Below are positions 44,911 through 55,901 of a DNA stretch of 64,000 nt, one piece after another. Source of the DNA: Pseudomonas sp. BBP2017 (lineage in GTDB: Bacteria; Pseudomonadota; Gammaproteobacteria; Pseudomonadales; Pseudomonadaceae). The first letter of the stretch is position 1. The number at the start of each line of letters is the position of its first letter. The DNA lies in contig NZ_PVZN01000013.1 of the NCBI RefSeq assembly GCF_003024385.1, forward strand, positions 1-64,000. Direction: 5' to 3'. Position numbers and translations under genes: made by a program. Below the pieces are notes generated by a model that worked only from the letters and a program-made list of their open reading frames with translations, was not told the origin of the DNA and made no database searches.

Positions 44911-46524
44911 ATGAGCAATGAAACCTTGATCGAAGTGCGTGGCCTGGCGGTCGAGTTCGTCACCGGCGAGCAGAGCCAACGGGTGGTCGAAGGCATCAGC
45001 TTCGACATCCGCCGCGGCGAGACCCTGGCCCTGGTCGGTGAGAGCGGTTCTGGCAAATCGGTTACCGCCCATTCGATCCTGCGCCTGCTGCCCTACCCGC
45101 TGGCCCGCCACCCATCCGGCACTATTCATTACGAAGGGCGCGACTTGCTGACCCTGGATGAAAAGCAGATGCGTCATATTCGTGGCAACCGCATCGCGAT
45201 GATCTTCCAGGAGCCGATGACCTCGCTCAACCCGCTGCACAACATCGAAAAGCAGATCAACGAGATCCTTCTGCTGCACAAGGGCCTGCGCGGCAAGGAG
45301 GCCACTGCGCGCACGCTGGAGCTGCTCGACCTGGTAGGCATCCCTGAGCCACACAAGCGCCTCAAAGCCCTGCCACACGAGCTCTCAGGCGGCCAGCGGC
45401 AGCGAGTAATGATTGCCATGGCGCTGGCCAACGAACCGGAGCTGCTGATTGCCGACGAGCCGACCACGGCGCTGGACGTCACCGTGCAGTTGAAGATTCT
45501 CGAATTGCTCAAGTCGCTACAGGCGCGCCTGGGGATGGCTCTGTTGCTCATCAGTCATGACTTGAACCTGGTCAAGCGCATCGCGCACCGGGTGTGCGTG
45601 ATGCAGCGCGGCTGCATCGTCGAACAGGCTGACTGCGCGACCTTGTTCCACAGCCCGCAACACCCGTACACGCAGATGTTGCTCGGCGCCGAGCCCAGCG
45701 GCGGACCGGCCGACAACCCGGCGGGTCCGCCAATGCTGGAAGTCGAAGACCTGCGCGTCTGGTTCCCGATCAAAAAAGGCCTGCTGCGGCGCACCGTCGA
45801 TCACGTCAAAGCAGTGGACGGCATCAACTTCAGCCTGCCTCAGGGGCAAACCCTGGGAATCGTTGGCGAAAGCGGTTCGGGCAAATCCACCCTGGGCCTG
45901 GCGATCCTGCGTTTGCTCGGCAGCCAAGGCGCCATTCGCTTCCAGGGCACCGCGCTTGAAAGCTTGAATCAACACCAAGTGCGCCCGTTGCGCCGGCAGA
46001 TGCAGGTGGTCTTCCAGGACCCGTTCGGCAGCCTCAGCCCGCGTATGTGCGTCAGCGATATCGTGGGCGAAGGCCTGCGCATTCATCGCATCGGTACTGC
46101 GGCCGAACAGGAGCAGGCAATCATCGCCGCCCTGCAGGAAGTTGGTCTGGACCCCCAGGCCCGTCACCGCTACCCCCATGAGTTCTCTGGCGGCCAGCGC
46201 CAACGCATCGCCATCGCCCGCGCTCTGGTGCTCAAGCCAGCGCTAATCCTGCTGGATGAGCCGACCTCGGCGCTGGACCGGACAGTGCAACGCCAAGTGG
46301 TCGAGCTGTTGCGCTCACTGCAGAGCAAATACAACCTCACCTACCTGTTCATCAGTCATGATCTGGCAGTGGTCAAGGCGCTGAGCCATCAGTTGATGGT
46401 GGTCAAACAGGGCAAGGTGGTGGAGCAAGGCACTGCAGCAGATATCTTTGCCGCACCGCAACATGCCTATACCCGACAGTTGCTGGAGGCAGCTTTCCTG
46501 GCACCTGGAGGAGCCAGGTGCTAG
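44911..46524 (+). CDS. nppD: Peptide ABC transporter ATP-binding protein with two ATPase domains (NppD/YejF-like)
   Basis: This 537-residue protein fuses two ABC ATPases. Both halves have Walker A GESGSGKS (near residues 46 and 325), LSGGQRQR-type signatures ([17 protein letters not shown] and [17 protein letters not shown]), Walker [17 protein letters not shown] and H-loops in ISHDL. It powers the Npp/Yej transporter. AGGAAATGA separates it from nppC. Its stop codon lies inside a 20-bp terminator stem. Confidence 0.94.
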   Translation: MSNETLIEVRGLAVEFVTGEQSQRVVEGISFDIRRGETLALVGESGSGKSVTAHSILRLLPYPLARHPSGTIHYEGRDLLTLDEKQMRHIRGNRIAMIFQEPMTSLNPLHNIEKQINEILLLHKGLRGKEATARTLELLDLVGIPEPHKRLKALPHELSGGQRQRVMIAMALANEPELLIADEPTTALDVTVQLKILELLKSLQARLGMALLLISHDLNLVKRIAHRVCVMQRGCIVEQADCATLFHSPQHPYTQMLLGAEPSGGPADNPAGPPMLEVEDLRVWFPIKKGLLRRTVDHVKAVDGINFSLPQGQTLGIVGESGSGKSTLGLAILRLLGSQGAIRFQGTALESLNQHQVRPLRRQMQVVFQDPFGSLSPRMCVSDIVGEGLRIHRIGTAAEQEQAIIAALQEVGLDPQARHRYPHEFSGGQRQRIAIARALVLKPALILLDEPTSALDRTVQRQVVELLRSLQSKYNLTYLFISHDLAVVKALSHQLMVVKQGKVVEQGTAADIFAAPQHAYTRQLLEAAFLAPGGARC

Positions 46525-46564
46525 AAACAGAAAAGGCCGCATAAGCGGCCTTTTCTGTTTCTAG
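46521..46564. terminator. Bidirectional terminator between nppD and ppiD
   Basis: A perfect 20-bp stem (46521-46540 with 46545-46564) and an ATAA loop carry AAAAGGCCGC/GCGGCCTTTT arms, so a U-run follows the GC core in both directions. It begins inside the nppD stop codon and ends 10 bp before the ppiD stop. Confidence 0.9.
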
Positions 46565-46574
46565 CGCGGATCAC

Positions 46575-48446
46575 TCAGTAACGAGTGATGTCCGCCTTGG
46601 CTTCCAACTGCTTGCGGTAAGCGGCGAAGTCCTGCTGGCCAGCACGCGAGGCGAGGAAGCGGCGGTATGCCGATTTCTCTTCATCGGTGGCTGCAGCACC
46701 TTCGTTAACGCCGTTCAGACGCAATACAACCAGGCTACCATCGTTGAGCGTCACGCTGCTGTACACCGGCTTGTCCTTGGCCTCTGGCTTGGCCATACGG
46801 AACACTGCCTGCAGCTCGACCGGGTCGATGCCTTCATGGCTGCGCGAGACCGCTTCCTGGACCTTCCAGCGCTGACCTTCCTGGGTAGCATCCAGCGCGA
46901 TGCTGCCGTCGCGCAGACCGGCGATCAGCTTGTCAGCCTTGGCTTTCAGGGCCGCAGTGGCCTGCTCTCTGGCCAGATGCTGGCGGATGCTGTCAGACAC
47001 CACATCCAGACCCAGTTGCTCAGGCTTGCGGTGCTCCTTGACGCGCAGGACCACGATGGTTTCCGGGTCCAATTCGATGGCGGTGCTGTTGCCACCCTCT
47101 TCCAGTACTTCGGTGCTGTAGGCGGCCTGGATCACGGCACGGTTGGCCGTGATACCTTCGCCGCCTTCACGACCAAAGGCTGCCGAGGTGAGGACCTTCA
47201 GGCCGAGGTCCTGGGCGGGCTGGGCCAGGTCGGATGCCTCGAACGCAGCGTCTTCCAGTTGCTTGGTCACTTCGACAAAGCGCTGCTCGACCTGCTGGGT
47301 CTTGAGTTCGCGGGTCAGCTTGTCTTTCAAACTGGCGAAGCTCGGCACCTCAGGTGCCTGCACGTCCAGCAGCTTGATCAAGTGGAAACCGTACTCGGTA
47401 CGCACCGGCGCCGAAACCTGATCCTTGTTCAGCGCATACAGCGCCTCTTCAAAGGCCGGATCATACACACCCTGCCCGGCGAAACCGAGGTCACCGCCGT
47501 TGTTGGCCGAGCCTGGGTCCTGGGAAAATTCCTTGGCCAGTGCGGCAAAGTCTTCACCCTTGGTCAGACGCTGCTGGATCTCTTCGATCTTCGCCTTGGC
47601 CTGCGCTTCGTCCACCTTGTCGTTGACTTCGATGAGGATGTGCGCGGCATGGCGCTGCTCGGCCAGGTTGGCGATTTCCTTCTCGTACAGTGCCTTGAGC
47701 TCGTCTTCGTTGACAGTGACCTGATCGAAGAATGCCGACTTCTTCAACTCGATGTAGTCAATGACGACCTGATCCGGGCTCATGAACTCTTTGGCGTGCT
47801 CATCATAATGCGCCTTGACCTGCTCGTCGGTGACCTTGACCGCAGCCGGGTCAGCCTTGAAGGTCAGCGAGGCGAAATCACGGGTCTGCTTTTCCAGACG
47901 GGCGAAAGCATTGACCTGGTCGTCGGTGACAAAACCGCTGCCGGCCAGGCCTGCGCGCAGCTGCCCAATGAGCATTTCCTGAGCCAGCATCTCGCGGAAT
48001 TGCAGACGGCCGTAGCCCATCTGGCGAATCACCTGATCGAAACGCTCGGCGCTGAACTTGCCGTCAACCTGGAACTCAGGCGTCTGCAGGATCAACTGGT
48101 CCAGTGCCGCTTCGGAAAAGGCGAACTTGGCGTCTTCGGCGCCTTGCAACAGCAGCTTGCGGTCGATCAGGCCTTTGAGCGCCGCTTCACGCAGCATGTT
48201 GTCGTTGAGCAGCGACGGATCGAAATCCTTGCCCAGCTGTTGCATCAGCTGCCGACGTTGCATATCGACGGCCTGGCTCAGCTCGCTCTGGCTAATGGTT
48301 TGACCATTGACCTTGGCAGCATCCTGGCTGTTGGTGGTGGCCTGGAAGATGGCATCGAAGCCGGTCAGTGCCATCAAGGCTACGATGACACCGATGATGG
48401 TCTTGGCAATCCAACCTTGTGAATTGTCCCTGATATTCTGCAGCAT
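46575..48446 (-). CDS. ppiD: Periplasmic folding chaperone, SurA-N/PpiC type (PpiD)
   Basis: PpiD helps outer-membrane and periplasmic proteins fold as they leave the Sec translocon. This 623-residue protein has an N-terminal inner-membrane anchor (IAKTIIGVIVALMALTGFDAIF), SurA-N-like helices, a parvulin domain (residues about 265-355: RHAAHILIEVND, FAALAKEFSQDPGSANNGGDLGFAGQG, VSAPVRTEYGFHLIKLLD) and a C-terminal chaperone part. It follows hupB after a terminator, so it has its own promoter. Confidence 0.94.
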   Translation of the reverse strand: MLQNIRDNSQGWIAKTIIGVIVALMALTGFDAIFQATTNSQDAAKVNGQTISQSELSQAVDMQRRQLMQQLGKDFDPSLLNDNMLREAALKGLIDRKLLLQGAEDAKFAFSEAALDQLILQTPEFQVDGKFSAERFDQVIRQMGYGRLQFREMLAQEMLIGQLRAGLAGSGFVTDDQVNAFARLEKQTRDFASLTFKADPAAVKVTDEQVKAHYDEHAKEFMSPDQVVIDYIELKKSAFFDQVTVNEDELKALYEKEIANLAEQRHAAHILIEVNDKVDEAQAKAKIEEIQQRLTKGEDFAALAKEFSQDPGSANNGGDLGFAGQGVYDPAFEEALYALNKDQVSAPVRTEYGFHLIKLLDVQAPEVPSFASLKDKLTRELKTQQVEQRFVEVTKQLEDAAFEASDLAQPAQDLGLKVLTSAAFGREGGEGITANRAVIQAAYSTEVLEEGGNSTAIELDPETIVVLRVKEHRKPEQLGLDVVSDSIRQHLAREQATAALKAKADKLIAGLRDGSIALDATQEGQRWKVQEAVSRSHEGIDPVELQAVFRMAKPEAKDKPVYSSVTLNDGSLVVLRLNGVNEGAAATDEEKSAYRRFLASRAGQQDFAAYRKQLEAKADITRY

Positions 48447-48513
48447 GCGTCCCCCAGAAACGGTTGTACGGAATGAAACAACCGTGGAGCGTGGGTAGAT
48501 TCCTGATAGAAGA

Positions 48514-48537
48514 AAGGCGCATCCGAAGATGCGCCTT
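48514..48537 (-). terminator. Terminator after hupB
   Basis: A 10-bp stem (48514-48523 with 48528-48537) with a CGAA loop is followed on the minus strand by TTTCTTCT. It lies about 105 bp downstream of the hupB stop and separates hupB from ppiD. Confidence 0.75.
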
Positions 48538-48641
48538 CTCGTAACCGGCCGAACATCAGGTGCTTTTCAGCGTGTCCCGATGCTCAGCAGCCAAGCCAGG
48601 CATGAGCCAGGCTCGGTTAGGCGTAAGCCTGAAGGAAGGTC

Positions 48642-48914
48642 TTAGTTGACGGCTTCTTTCAGTGCCTTGCCAGCCTTGAAGCCTGGCTTCTTGGCAGCAG
48701 GGATTTCCAGAGTCTTGCCGGTTTGCGGGTTGCGGCCGGTGCGCGCTGGGCGGTCGGTGACGGAGAAGGTACCGAAGCCTACCAGTACCACGGAGTCACC
48801 TGCCTTCAGGGCGCCAGTGACGGATTCGATTACTGCGTCCAGTGCGCGGCCAGCTACAGCTTTCGGGATGTCAGCAGATGCGGCGATAGCGTCAATCAGT
48901 TCCGACTTGTTCAC
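48642..48914 (-). CDS. hupB: DNA-binding protein HU beta subunit
   Basis: HU is a small nucleoid-associated dimer that bends DNA. This 90-residue protein has the standard HU fold from [28 protein letters not shown] to the beta arm [16 protein letters not shown] and the C-terminal [16 protein letters not shown]. It lies between lon and ppiD, as in other pseudomonads. An AGGGGACTTAGAGT ribosome-binding region precedes the ATG. Confidence 0.97.
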   Translation of the reverse strand: MNKSELIDAIAASADIPKAVAGRALDAVIESVTGALKAGDSVVLVGFGTFSVTDRPARTGRNPQTGKTLEIPAAKKPGFKAGKALKEAVN

Positions 48915-49062
48915 TCTAAGTCCCCTTATATCTCTATTGAGTTTGTATCTAAGTATGTAATGAAAAGCCTAACGAGCGCTGGGTGGCCTATTGACGCTTA
49001 AGCGCCGCTTTATAACAAGGGCCTGAAAAAACTGTCAAGAAAGCCCCCCAGCCAAATACGTA

Positions 49063-51459
49063 CTAATGCGTGCTAATTCTTTCCTTGGAATCGCTGTCGC
49101 GCTTTTCATCCTTGGCGACAATCTCGGGAGCCACATCTGGTAAGGGCTCCGGGGCGTATTGCAGCGCAATTTGGAGGACTTCGTCAATCCATTTGACCGG
49201 TTTAATCTGAAGATCCTGCTTAATATTCTCAGGAATTTCTTTCAAATCCCGCACATTCTCTTCAGGAATGATCACCGTCTTGATCCCACCCCGGTGTGCT
49301 GCCAGCAGTTTCTCTTTCAAACCACCAATGGCCAACACCTGCCCACGCAGAGTGATTTCTCCGGTCATGGCGACATCGGCACGCACAGGAATCTGCGTCA
49401 GCGCCGAGACCAGGGCGGTGCACATGCCGATACCGGCACTTGGACCATCCTTGGGCGTCGCGCCTTCAGGCATGTGAATGTGGGTATCACGCTTCTCGTG
49501 GAAGTCGGCCGGAATGCCCAGGCTTTTCGCCCGGCTACGGACAACCGTCTGCGCCGCAGTGATCGACTCGACCATGACATCGCCCAGGGAGCCGGTTTTG
49601 ATCAACTGCCCCTTGCCCGGAATCACAGCGGCCTCAATGGTCAGCAACTCACCACCGACCTGGGTCCAGGCCAGGCCAGTGACCTGGCCCACCTGATCCT
49701 GCTGCTCAGCCAGACCATAACGGAACTTGCGCACACCGAGGAAGTGCTCCAGCTGCTCGCCAGTGACCTTCACAGCCACTTGCTTGAGGCCGGCGTGCTC
49801 TTTGACCACCTTGCGGCAGACCTTGGCGATCTGGCGCTCCAGCCCCCGCACACCGGCTTCACGGGTGTAGTAGCGAATGATGTCGCGAATCGCCGTGACG
49901 TCGACTTCCAGCTCGCCCTTTCTCAGGCCGTTAGCCTTGATCTGCTTGGGCGTCAGGTACTTCACTGCGATGTTGATCTTCTCGTCTTCGGTGTAGCCGG
50001 GCAGACGGATGACTTCCATCCGGTCCAGCAGAGCTGGCGGGATGTTCATCGAGTTGGAAGTGCAGAGGAACATCACATCGGAAAGATCGTAATCGACTTC
50101 CAGATAGTGATCGTTGAAGTTGTGGTTCTGCTCCGGGTCGAGCACCTCAAGCAGCGCGGAGGCCGGATCGCCACGCATATCGCTGCCCATCTTGTCGATT
50201 TCGTCGAGCAAGAACAGCGGATTGCGCACACCGACCTTGGTCATTTTCTGAATCAGACGGCCCGGCATCGAACCGATGTAGGTACGCCGGTGACCACGAA
50301 TCTCGGCCTCGTCGCGCACGCCACCCAGGGCCATGCGCACGAACTTGCGGTTGGTGGCGCTGGCGATCGACTCGGCCAGGGAGGTCTTGCCCACCCCTGG
50401 AGGACCGACCAGGCACAGCACAGGGCCACGGATCTTCTTCACCCGCTTCTGCACGGCGAGGTACTCAAGGATACGCTCCTTGACCTCTTCCAGGCCGTAA
50501 TGGTCGGCGTCGAGGATCTCTTCAGCCTTGGCCAGGTCTAGACGCACCTTGCTCTGAGCCTTCCACGGCACCTGCACCAGCCAGTCCAGGTAAGAGCGCA
50601 CCACGGTGGCCTCAGCAGACATCGGCGACATCTGCTTGAGCTTGTTCAGCTCGGCCTGAGCCTTGGCATAGGCATCTTTTGGCAGGCCAGCGGCGTCGAG
50701 GCGTTTCTTCAGCTCTTCGACTTCGTTGTGACCTTCTTCGCTGTCGCCCAGCTCCTTCTGAATGGCCTTCATCTGCTCATTCAGGTAGTACTCGCGCTGG
50801 CTGCGCTCCATTTGCTTCTTGACCCGGCCGCGGATGCGTTTTTCCACCTGCAGCAGGTCGATTTCAGCGTCCAGCAGCGCCATCACATGCTCGACACGGG
50901 TAGCCAGGTCGAGAATCTCGAGGATTTCCTGCTTTTGCTCGATCTTCAGCGCCATGTGCGCGGCCATGGTATCGACCAGGCGTCCTGGCTCGTCGATGCT
51001 GTTGAGCGACGAGAGGACTTCAGCCGGGACTTTCTTGCCCAGCTGAACGTATTGTTCAAATTGTGACAACAAGCTACGAACGAAGACCTCAGACTCGCGC
51101 TCGGCGGTCTGCGACTCGTCGATCAACGAAACTTCGGCACGGATATGGCCGTCGACTTCGTTGAAACGCTCGACTGCACCGCGCTGCTCGCCCTCGACCA
51201 GGACCTTGACGGTGCCATCGGGCAGTTTCAGCAGTTGCAGGACAGTGGCAATGGTGCCGACGCGATACAGGGCGTCTTCGCCTGGATCGTCATCAGAGGG
51301 GTTCTTCTGGGCCAGCAGGAGAATCTGCTTCTCGCCCGTCATTGCGGCCTCAAGGGCTTCGATGGACTTCTCGCGCCCCACGAACAGTGGGATAACCATG
51401 TGCGGATAGACGACGACATCGCGCAATGGCAAAAGAGGCAAGTCGAGGGTGGTCTTCAT
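49063..51459 (-). CDS. lon: ATP-dependent protease Lon
   Basis: Lon degrades damaged and regulatory proteins. This 798-residue protein has the N-terminal LAN domain (residues about 8-200), the AAA+ ATPase with Walker [10 protein letters not shown] and Walker B FLLDEIDK, and the proteolytic domain with the catalytic Ser in [10 protein letters not shown] and Lys in [25 protein letters not shown] precedes ATG 51459. A sigma32-like promoter is recognisable upstream. It follows clpX and precedes hupB on the same strand. Confidence 0.96.
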   Translation of the reverse strand: MKTTLDLPLLPLRDVVVYPHMVIPLFVGREKSIEALEAAMTGEKQILLLAQKNPSDDDPGEDALYRVGTIATVLQLLKLPDGTVKVLVEGEQRGAVERFNEVDGHIRAEVSLIDESQTAERESEVFVRSLLSQFEQYVQLGKKVPAEVLSSLNSIDEPGRLVDTMAAHMALKIEQKQEILEILDLATRVEHVMALLDAEIDLLQVEKRIRGRVKKQMERSQREYYLNEQMKAIQKELGDSEEGHNEVEELKKRLDAAGLPKDAYAKAQAELNKLKQMSPMSAEATVVRSYLDWLVQVPWKAQSKVRLDLAKAEEILDADHYGLEEVKERILEYLAVQKRVKKIRGPVLCLVGPPGVGKTSLAESIASATNRKFVRMALGGVRDEAEIRGHRRTYIGSMPGRLIQKMTKVGVRNPLFLLDEIDKMGSDMRGDPASALLEVLDPEQNHNFNDHYLEVDYDLSDVMFLCTSNSMNIPPALLDRMEVIRLPGYTEDEKINIAVKYLTPKQIKANGLRKGELEVDVTAIRDIIRYYTREAGVRGLERQIAKVCRKVVKEHAGLKQVAVKVTGEQLEHFLGVRKFRYGLAEQQDQVGQVTGLAWTQVGGELLTIEAAVIPGKGQLIKTGSLGDVMVESITAAQTVVRSRAKSLGIPADFHEKRDTHIHMPEGATPKDGPSAGIGMCTALVSALTQIPVRADVAMTGEITLRGQVLAIGGLKEKLLAAHRGGIKTVIIPEENVRDLKEIPENIKQDLQIKPVKWIDEVLQIALQYAPEPLPDVAPEIVAKDEKRDSDSKERISTH

Positions 51460-51519
51460 GATTTCGCCTCTACAGCGGCCTTGTGGCCGGAAACCGGTGG
51501 AATTTGAGCGTGAGTTCAA

Positions 51520-51548
51520 TGTGGGGGCAGCCCCGCAAAAAAACAAGC
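51520..51548 (-). promoter_or_regulatory. Possible sigma32 heat-shock promoter of lon
   Basis: On the minus strand CTTGTT (51543-51548) is followed by a 14-base spacer and CCCCCACAT (51520-51528), resembling the sigma32 consensus CTTGAA and CCCCATnT. It lies about 60 bp upstream of the lon start and after the clpX terminator. Confidence 0.45.
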
Positions 51549-51566
51549 TCTACGACAGGAAAAGCA

Positions 51567-51586
51567 AAGGGGCCCGAAGGCCCCTT
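51567..51586 (-). terminator. Terminator after clpX
   Basis: An 8-bp GC-rich stem (51567-51574 with 51579-51586) with a CGAA loop is followed on the minus strand by TTGCTTTTCC. It separates clpX from lon. Confidence 0.75.
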
Positions 51587-51609
51587 GCAGACTCGAGCCG
51601 TTTAGCGAC

Positions 51610-52893
51610 TCAGACGTCGGGTGCAGCTTTGGCTTGCGGCTCGCTGTTCTCGTAGATCAGCAGCGGCTGCGAAGCACCTTCGATGACGCTCTCGTCGATC
51701 ACCACTTTGCTGACATCCTTCTGCGAAGGAATCTCATACATGGTGTCGAGCAGGATGCCTTCGAGGATCGAACGCAGGCCACGGGCACCGGTCTTGCGCT
51801 CCAGGGCCTTGCGAGCCACGGACTTCAGCGCATCGCTGCGGAACTCCAGGTCCACACCTTCCATCTCGAACAGCTTGGCGTACTGCTTGGTGAGGGCGTT
51901 CTTCGGCTCGGTGAGAATCTGCATCAAGGCAGCTTCGTCGAGCTCGTCGAGGGTTGCCAACACCGGCAGGCGGCCGACGAATTCCGGGATCAGACCGAAC
52001 TTGACCAGATCGTCAGGCTCGACTTCACGCAGCGACTCACCAACCTTCTTGCCTTCCTGCTTGCTGCGCACTTCAGCACCGAAGCCAATGCCGCCGCGGG
52101 TGGAACGGCTCTGAATGACCTTTTCCAGGCCCGAGAACGCGCCGCCACAGATAAACAGGATGTTACGCGTGTCGACCTGCAGGAATTCCTGCTGCGGATG
52201 CTTGCGGCCACCTTGCGGCGGTACCGAGGCAACCGTGCCTTCGATCAACTTGAGCAGCGCCTGCTGCACGCCTTCGCCCGAGACATCACGGGTGATCGAC
52301 GGGTTGTCCGACTTGCGCGAGATCTTGTCGATTTCGTCGATGTAGACAATGCCCATCTGGGCCTTTTCCACGTCGTAGTCGCACTTTTGCAGCAGCTTTT
52401 GAATGATGTTCTCGACGTCTTCACCGACATAACCGGCTTCGGTCAGGGTGGTGGCATCGGCGATAGTGAACGGTACATTCAACAGACGTGCGAGGGTTTC
52501 GGCGAGCAGGGTTTTACCCGAGCCCGTCGGACCGATCAGCAGGATGTTACTCTTGCCGAGCTCGACGTCGTCATTCTTTTTGTCGCGTTGGTTCAGGCGC
52601 TTGTAGTGGTTGTACACCGCTACCGCCAGTACCTTTTTCGCACGTTCCTGACCAATGACATACTGGTCCAGGATGGTGCTGATTTCTTTCGGCGAAGGCA
52701 GTTTATGCGCGCTGCTTTCGGCCTGGGCTTCCTGCACCTCCTCGCGGATGATGTCGTTGCACAGGTCGACGCACTCGTCGCAGATAAATACCGAGGGGCC
52801 GGCAATCAACTTGCGCACTTCATGCTGGCTTTTGCCGCAGAAGGAGCAATAGAGCAATTTGCCGTTGTCCTCGCCGTTACGGGTGTCAGTCAT
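51610..52893 (-). CDS. clpX: ATP-dependent Clp protease ATPase subunit ClpX
   Basis: ClpX unfolds substrates and feeds them to ClpP. This 427-residue protein has the N-terminal zinc domain (Cys in CSFCGK and CDECVDLC), the AAA+ motifs GPTGSGKT (Walker A) and IVYIDEIDK (Walker B), the pore loop GYVGED and the ClpP-binding loop with IGF (near GGIGFGAE). The start at 52893 matches the family N-terminus [21 protein letters not shown]. It lies 107 bp downstream of clpP on the same strand. Confidence 0.96.
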   Translation of the reverse strand: MTDTRNGEDNGKLLYCSFCGKSQHEVRKLIAGPSVFICDECVDLCNDIIREEVQEAQAESSAHKLPSPKEISTILDQYVIGQERAKKVLAVAVYNHYKRLNQRDKKNDDVELGKSNILLIGPTGSGKTLLAETLARLLNVPFTIADATTLTEAGYVGEDVENIIQKLLQKCDYDVEKAQMGIVYIDEIDKISRKSDNPSITRDVSGEGVQQALLKLIEGTVASVPPQGGRKHPQQEFLQVDTRNILFICGGAFSGLEKVIQSRSTRGGIGFGAEVRSKQEGKKVGESLREVEPDDLVKFGLIPEFVGRLPVLATLDELDEAALMQILTEPKNALTKQYAKLFEMEGVDLEFRSDALKSVARKALERKTGARGLRSILEGILLDTMYEIPSQKDVSKVVIDESVIEGASQPLLIYENSEPQAKAAPDV

Positions 52894-53000
52894 TCGATCG
52901 ATCCAATCCGGTAGGCTTGCAACACAAGATGAAGGCAATTGCGGGCTTTTTCAAGTCCACAGGTGGCGGGAAAGCCCAACCACCTGCTTTAGCGCCTTAA

Positions 53001-53642
53001 TCAGACAGCCATTTGCCGCTTCTCGTGTACCGAGTCGATCAGACCGTACTCGGCGGCACGTTGCGCGCTCATGAAATTGTCGCGCTCAGTGTCACGCTTG
53101 ATGGTTTCCAGCTCCTGACCGGTGTGGTAGGCCAGTAGTTCGTTCAACCGCGACTTGATGGAGAGGATTTCCTTGGCGTGGATTTCGATATCCGTCGCCT
53201 GCCCCTGGAAACCGCCCAGTGGCTGGTGAATCATCACCCGCGAGTTAGGCAGGCAGTGACGCTTGCCCTTGGCACCGGCGGCGAGCAGGAAGGCCCCCAT
53301 GGAGCAGGCCTGACCGATGCAGGTGGTGGAGACGTCCGGCTTGATGAACTGCATGGTGTCGTAGATCGACATGCCGGCAGTCACCGAACCGCCCGGCGAG
53401 TTGATGTAGAGATGGATATCCTTGTCCGGGTTTTCCGCTTCAAGGAACAGCAATTGCGCCGCGATCAGGTTGGCCATGTAGTCCTCTACCGGGCCGACCA
53501 GGAAGATCACCCGCTCCTTCAGAAGGCGCGAGTAGATGTCATAGGCACGTTCGCCACGAGCGGATTGCTCGATAACCATCGGGACCAGGCCGCCTGCGGC
53601 CTGGATGTCAGAGCTCTGCTGATAATAAGAATTGCGGGACAT
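53001..53642 (-). CDS. clpP: ATP-dependent Clp protease proteolytic subunit ClpP
   Basis: ClpP forms the tetradecameric proteolytic chamber. This 213-residue protein has the catalytic Ser in GQACSMGAF, His in [10 protein letters not shown] and the Asp in the [20 protein letters not shown] region. I use ATG 53642 (MSRNSYYQQ, the family N-terminus); an in-frame GTG is three codons upstream. It lies between tig and clpX on the same strand. Confidence 0.96.
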   Translation of the reverse strand: MSRNSYYQQSSDIQAAGGLVPMVIEQSARGERAYDIYSRLLKERVIFLVGPVEDYMANLIAAQLLFLEAENPDKDIHLYINSPGGSVTAGMSIYDTMQFIKPDVSTTCIGQACSMGAFLLAAGAKGKRHCLPNSRVMIHQPLGGFQGQATDIEIHAKEILSIKSRLNELLAYHTGQELETIKRDTERDNFMSAQRAAEYGLIDSVHEKRQMAV

Positions 53643-53681
53643 GTCCTGCACTCACTCCCAAATAGTCATGTCTTGAATACG

Positions 53682-53709
53682 CACAAGCCAGCTCGAAGGC
53701 TGGCTTGTG
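53682..53709 (-). terminator. Hairpin between tig and clpP
   Basis: An 11-bp stem (53682-53692 with 53699-53709) and a 6-base loop lie in the 91-bp space between tig and clpP. On the minus strand there is no U-run after it, so it is more likely a partial attenuator or RNA-stability element than a full terminator. Confidence 0.5.
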
Positions 53710-53733
53710 GTGTTTTCCTACGAGAGAAGGAAA

Positions 53734-55044
53734 TCAGTCAGCGGCAGGAGCCTGCACTGGCTTGATCGCTTCTTCGTACGAGACCGATTTGTCGGTCACA
53801 GTCGCTTTCTGCAGAACAGTATCCACAACTTGTTCTTCCAGCACAACCGAACGCACTTCGTTCAGCTGCTGGTCGTTCTTGTAGTACCAAGCGACGACCT
53901 GCTCTGGCTCCTGGTAAGCCGAAGCCATTTCCTGGATCATTTCGCGAACGCGGGCTTCGTCCGGCTTCAGCTCGTTCTGCTTGACCACTTCAGCAACGAT
54001 CAGACCCAGCACGACGCGGCGCTTGGCTTGTTCTTCGAACAGCTCGGCCGGCAGTTGCTCAGGCTTGATGTTGCCACCGAACTGCTGAACGGCTTGAACG
54101 CGCAGGCGGTTCACTTCGTTTTCCAGCAGGGCTTTTGGCACTTCGATCGGGTTGGCAGCCAGCAGGCCGTCCATTACCTGGTTCTTGACCTTGGTCTTGA
54201 TGGCCTGACGCAGTTCACGCTCCATGTTCTTGCGAACTTCGGCGCGGAAACCGTCGATGCCGGTTTCCTTGATACCGAACTGGGCGAAGAACTCTTCGTT
54301 CAGCTCTGGCAGCTTAGGCTCGGAAACGCTGTTGACGGTAACGGTGAACTCGGCGGCTTTGCCAGCCAGATCCAGGTTCTGGTAGTCCTCAGGGAAGGAC
54401 AGGTTCAGAACGCGTTCTTCACCCGCCTTGGCGCCAACCAGACCTTCTTCAAAGCCCGGGATCATGCGACCGGAACCCAGTACCAGCTGGGTGCCTTTTG
54501 CCGAGCCACCGGCGAACACTTCACCGTCGACCTTGCCGACGAAATCAATGTTCAGCTGGTCTTCGTTCTGGGCAGCGCGATCAGCGGCTTCGAAACGAAC
54601 GTTCTGCTTGCGCAGTACTTCCAGCATGTTGTCCAGATCGGCGTCAGCCACTTCGGCGCTCAGGCGCTCGATGGCGATCGAGTCGAAACCGGCAACGGTG
54701 AACTCAGGGAACACTTCGAAAGTGGCGACGTATTCCAGGTCACCGCCTTTTTCGAACGATTTAGGCTCGACGGCAGGGGCGCCAGCCGGGTTCAGCTTCT
54801 GCTCGACCACAGCTTCATAGAAAGAAGCCTGGACCAGGTCGCCGAAGGCTTCCTGACGGGCAGCATCTTCATAACGCTGACGGATCACGCTCATCGGCAC
54901 TTTGCCAGGACGGAAGCCTGGAACCTTGGCGCGACGGGCAGTCTGTTGCAGACGCTTGTTGACTTCGTTCTCGACGCGCTCTGCCGGAACGGCGATGGTC
55001 ATGCGACGCTCGAGAGCAGAAGTATTTTCAACAGAAACTTGCAT
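53734..55044 (-). CDS. tig: Trigger factor
   Basis: Trigger factor is the ribosome-bound chaperone that meets nascent chains. This 436-residue protein has the ribosome-binding domain with the signature [14 protein letters not shown], a central FKBP-like PPIase domain (residues about 160-245: [35 protein letters not shown]) and the long helical C-terminal arms. ATG 55044 is the start ([14 protein letters not shown]). It heads the tig-clpP-clpX-lon-hupB-ppiD cluster. Confidence 0.96.
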   Translation of the reverse strand: MQVSVENTSALERRMTIAVPAERVENEVNKRLQQTARRAKVPGFRPGKVPMSVIRQRYEDAARQEAFGDLVQASFYEAVVEQKLNPAGAPAVEPKSFEKGGDLEYVATFEVFPEFTVAGFDSIAIERLSAEVADADLDNMLEVLRKQNVRFEAADRAAQNEDQLNIDFVGKVDGEVFAGGSAKGTQLVLGSGRMIPGFEEGLVGAKAGEERVLNLSFPEDYQNLDLAGKAAEFTVTVNSVSEPKLPELNEEFFAQFGIKETGIDGFRAEVRKNMERELRQAIKTKVKNQVMDGLLAANPIEVPKALLENEVNRLRVQAVQQFGGNIKPEQLPAELFEEQAKRRVVLGLIVAEVVKQNELKPDEARVREMIQEMASAYQEPEQVVAWYYKNDQQLNEVRSVVLEEQVVDTVLQKATVTDKSVSYEEAIKPVQAPAAD

Positions 55045-55318
55045 GGATATTCCTCGTTGCACAGACGTTAGCCGGCGATACCCGACTCCAGAATCAAGGG
55101 CAAGCATTCTAGTGGCTCAAAGACCAGAAGTCACCCCGTTCAAGACGACGGGAAAGTACGCCGGTCCATTTCATTTACAGCCCCCGGCAAAAACCTTGCC
55201 TTGGGACGCTCAAGACCCGCTGCTCAAGGCCTGGACGCCTCCTTTGATCATGACGGCGCGCCTGACCTCGAACAGCCAGAAATACTTGTCAAAACACTAC
55301 AGGATCACGGCTCGGCGC

Positions 55319-55621
55319 TCAGGGCGCCGCATCGTCGATCTCGTTGATACTGCAATACTCTTCCCATTCCATGCCCAGCGCCTCAGCGACCTCCCGATGC
55401 ACTTCCAGGCGCATGGCCTGAAGCTCTGCGTCGGAGCCGGCGATCAGTTGCAGGGTCAATTCCCAGGGCTCAAGCCCCTGCTCCTGCGCGGCATCTTCAA
55501 AGGCCCACTCGATCTGCTGTTGCTGCTCATGGGCGCTAAGCCCGGCAATTTCTTCGAGTAGCTGCGGATTGGCTGCGGCGAAACGCTGCAATGCGCTGGC
55601 CTGGCGTTCTTTTGAAATCAT
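55319..55621 (-). CDS. DUF6388-type small acidic protein
   Basis: This 100-residue acidic helical protein is rich in Glu, Gln and Ala (LLEEIAGLSAHEQQQQIEWAFEDAAQEQGLEPWELTLQLIAG, then LEVHREVAEALGMEWEEYC). I recognise it as the DUF6388 family, which is of unknown function and common in pseudomonads. It is transcribed leftward toward tig with 274 bp before that start, so it is probably a separate unit. The ATG at 55621 is preceded by AAGGTAGTGAGGACAGCTCG. Confidence 0.7.
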   Translation of the reverse strand: MISKERQASALQRFAAANPQLLEEIAGLSAHEQQQQIEWAFEDAAQEQGLEPWELTLQLIAGSDAELQAMRLEVHREVAEALGMEWEEYCSINEIDDAAP

Positions 55622-55830
55622 CGAGCTGTCCTCACTACCTTGCCGTTGGCCACGGCTTCAACCAGCTGAAATCTATCAGCTTTTGAGCACTTGCCACCAG
55701 TGCACGGCAGCACAGGGGTGACAGACAGGCGAACACAACGCACCGACTTAACGCCAGGAGCAAATCTGAACATAGAAAAGGACGGCTGCTGGTGAGCAGG
55801 AAGATGACATGCCTGAGCAGGCAGCAAAAA

Positions 55831-55860
55831 CGAAAAAAACCGCACTAGGCGGCTTTTTCG
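55831..55860 (-). terminator. Terminator of the tRNA operon
   Basis: On the minus strand a hairpin with stem AAAAAGCCGC and GCGGTTTTTTT follows tRNA-Leu by about 40 bp. The T-run is seven bases long, as expected for an intrinsic terminator of the three-tRNA transcript. Confidence 0.85.
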
Positions 55861-55901
55861 AGGCTTTCACGCACTTCAGCGAAGGACAGTGAAAGCTTGG
55901 A

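Noticed and set aside
46836-48422. 528-codon open frame opposite ppiD
   Set aside because: It is antisense to a protein with a recognised parvulin domain and has no recognisable motif or ribosome-binding site.
52960-52986. Terminator between clpP and clpX
   Set aside because: The 7-bp stem CAGGTGG/CCACCTG has no U-run on the minus strand, so termination is not supported; clpP and clpX may be co-transcribed.
53707-55071. 454-codon open frame opposite tig
   Set aside because: It is antisense to trigger factor and is explained by the codon bias of that gene.
55622-55901. Leftward frame upstream of the DUF6388-type gene
   Set aside because: The 75-codon frame has no homology that I recognise and runs across the tRNA terminator region; I consider the interval non-coding.
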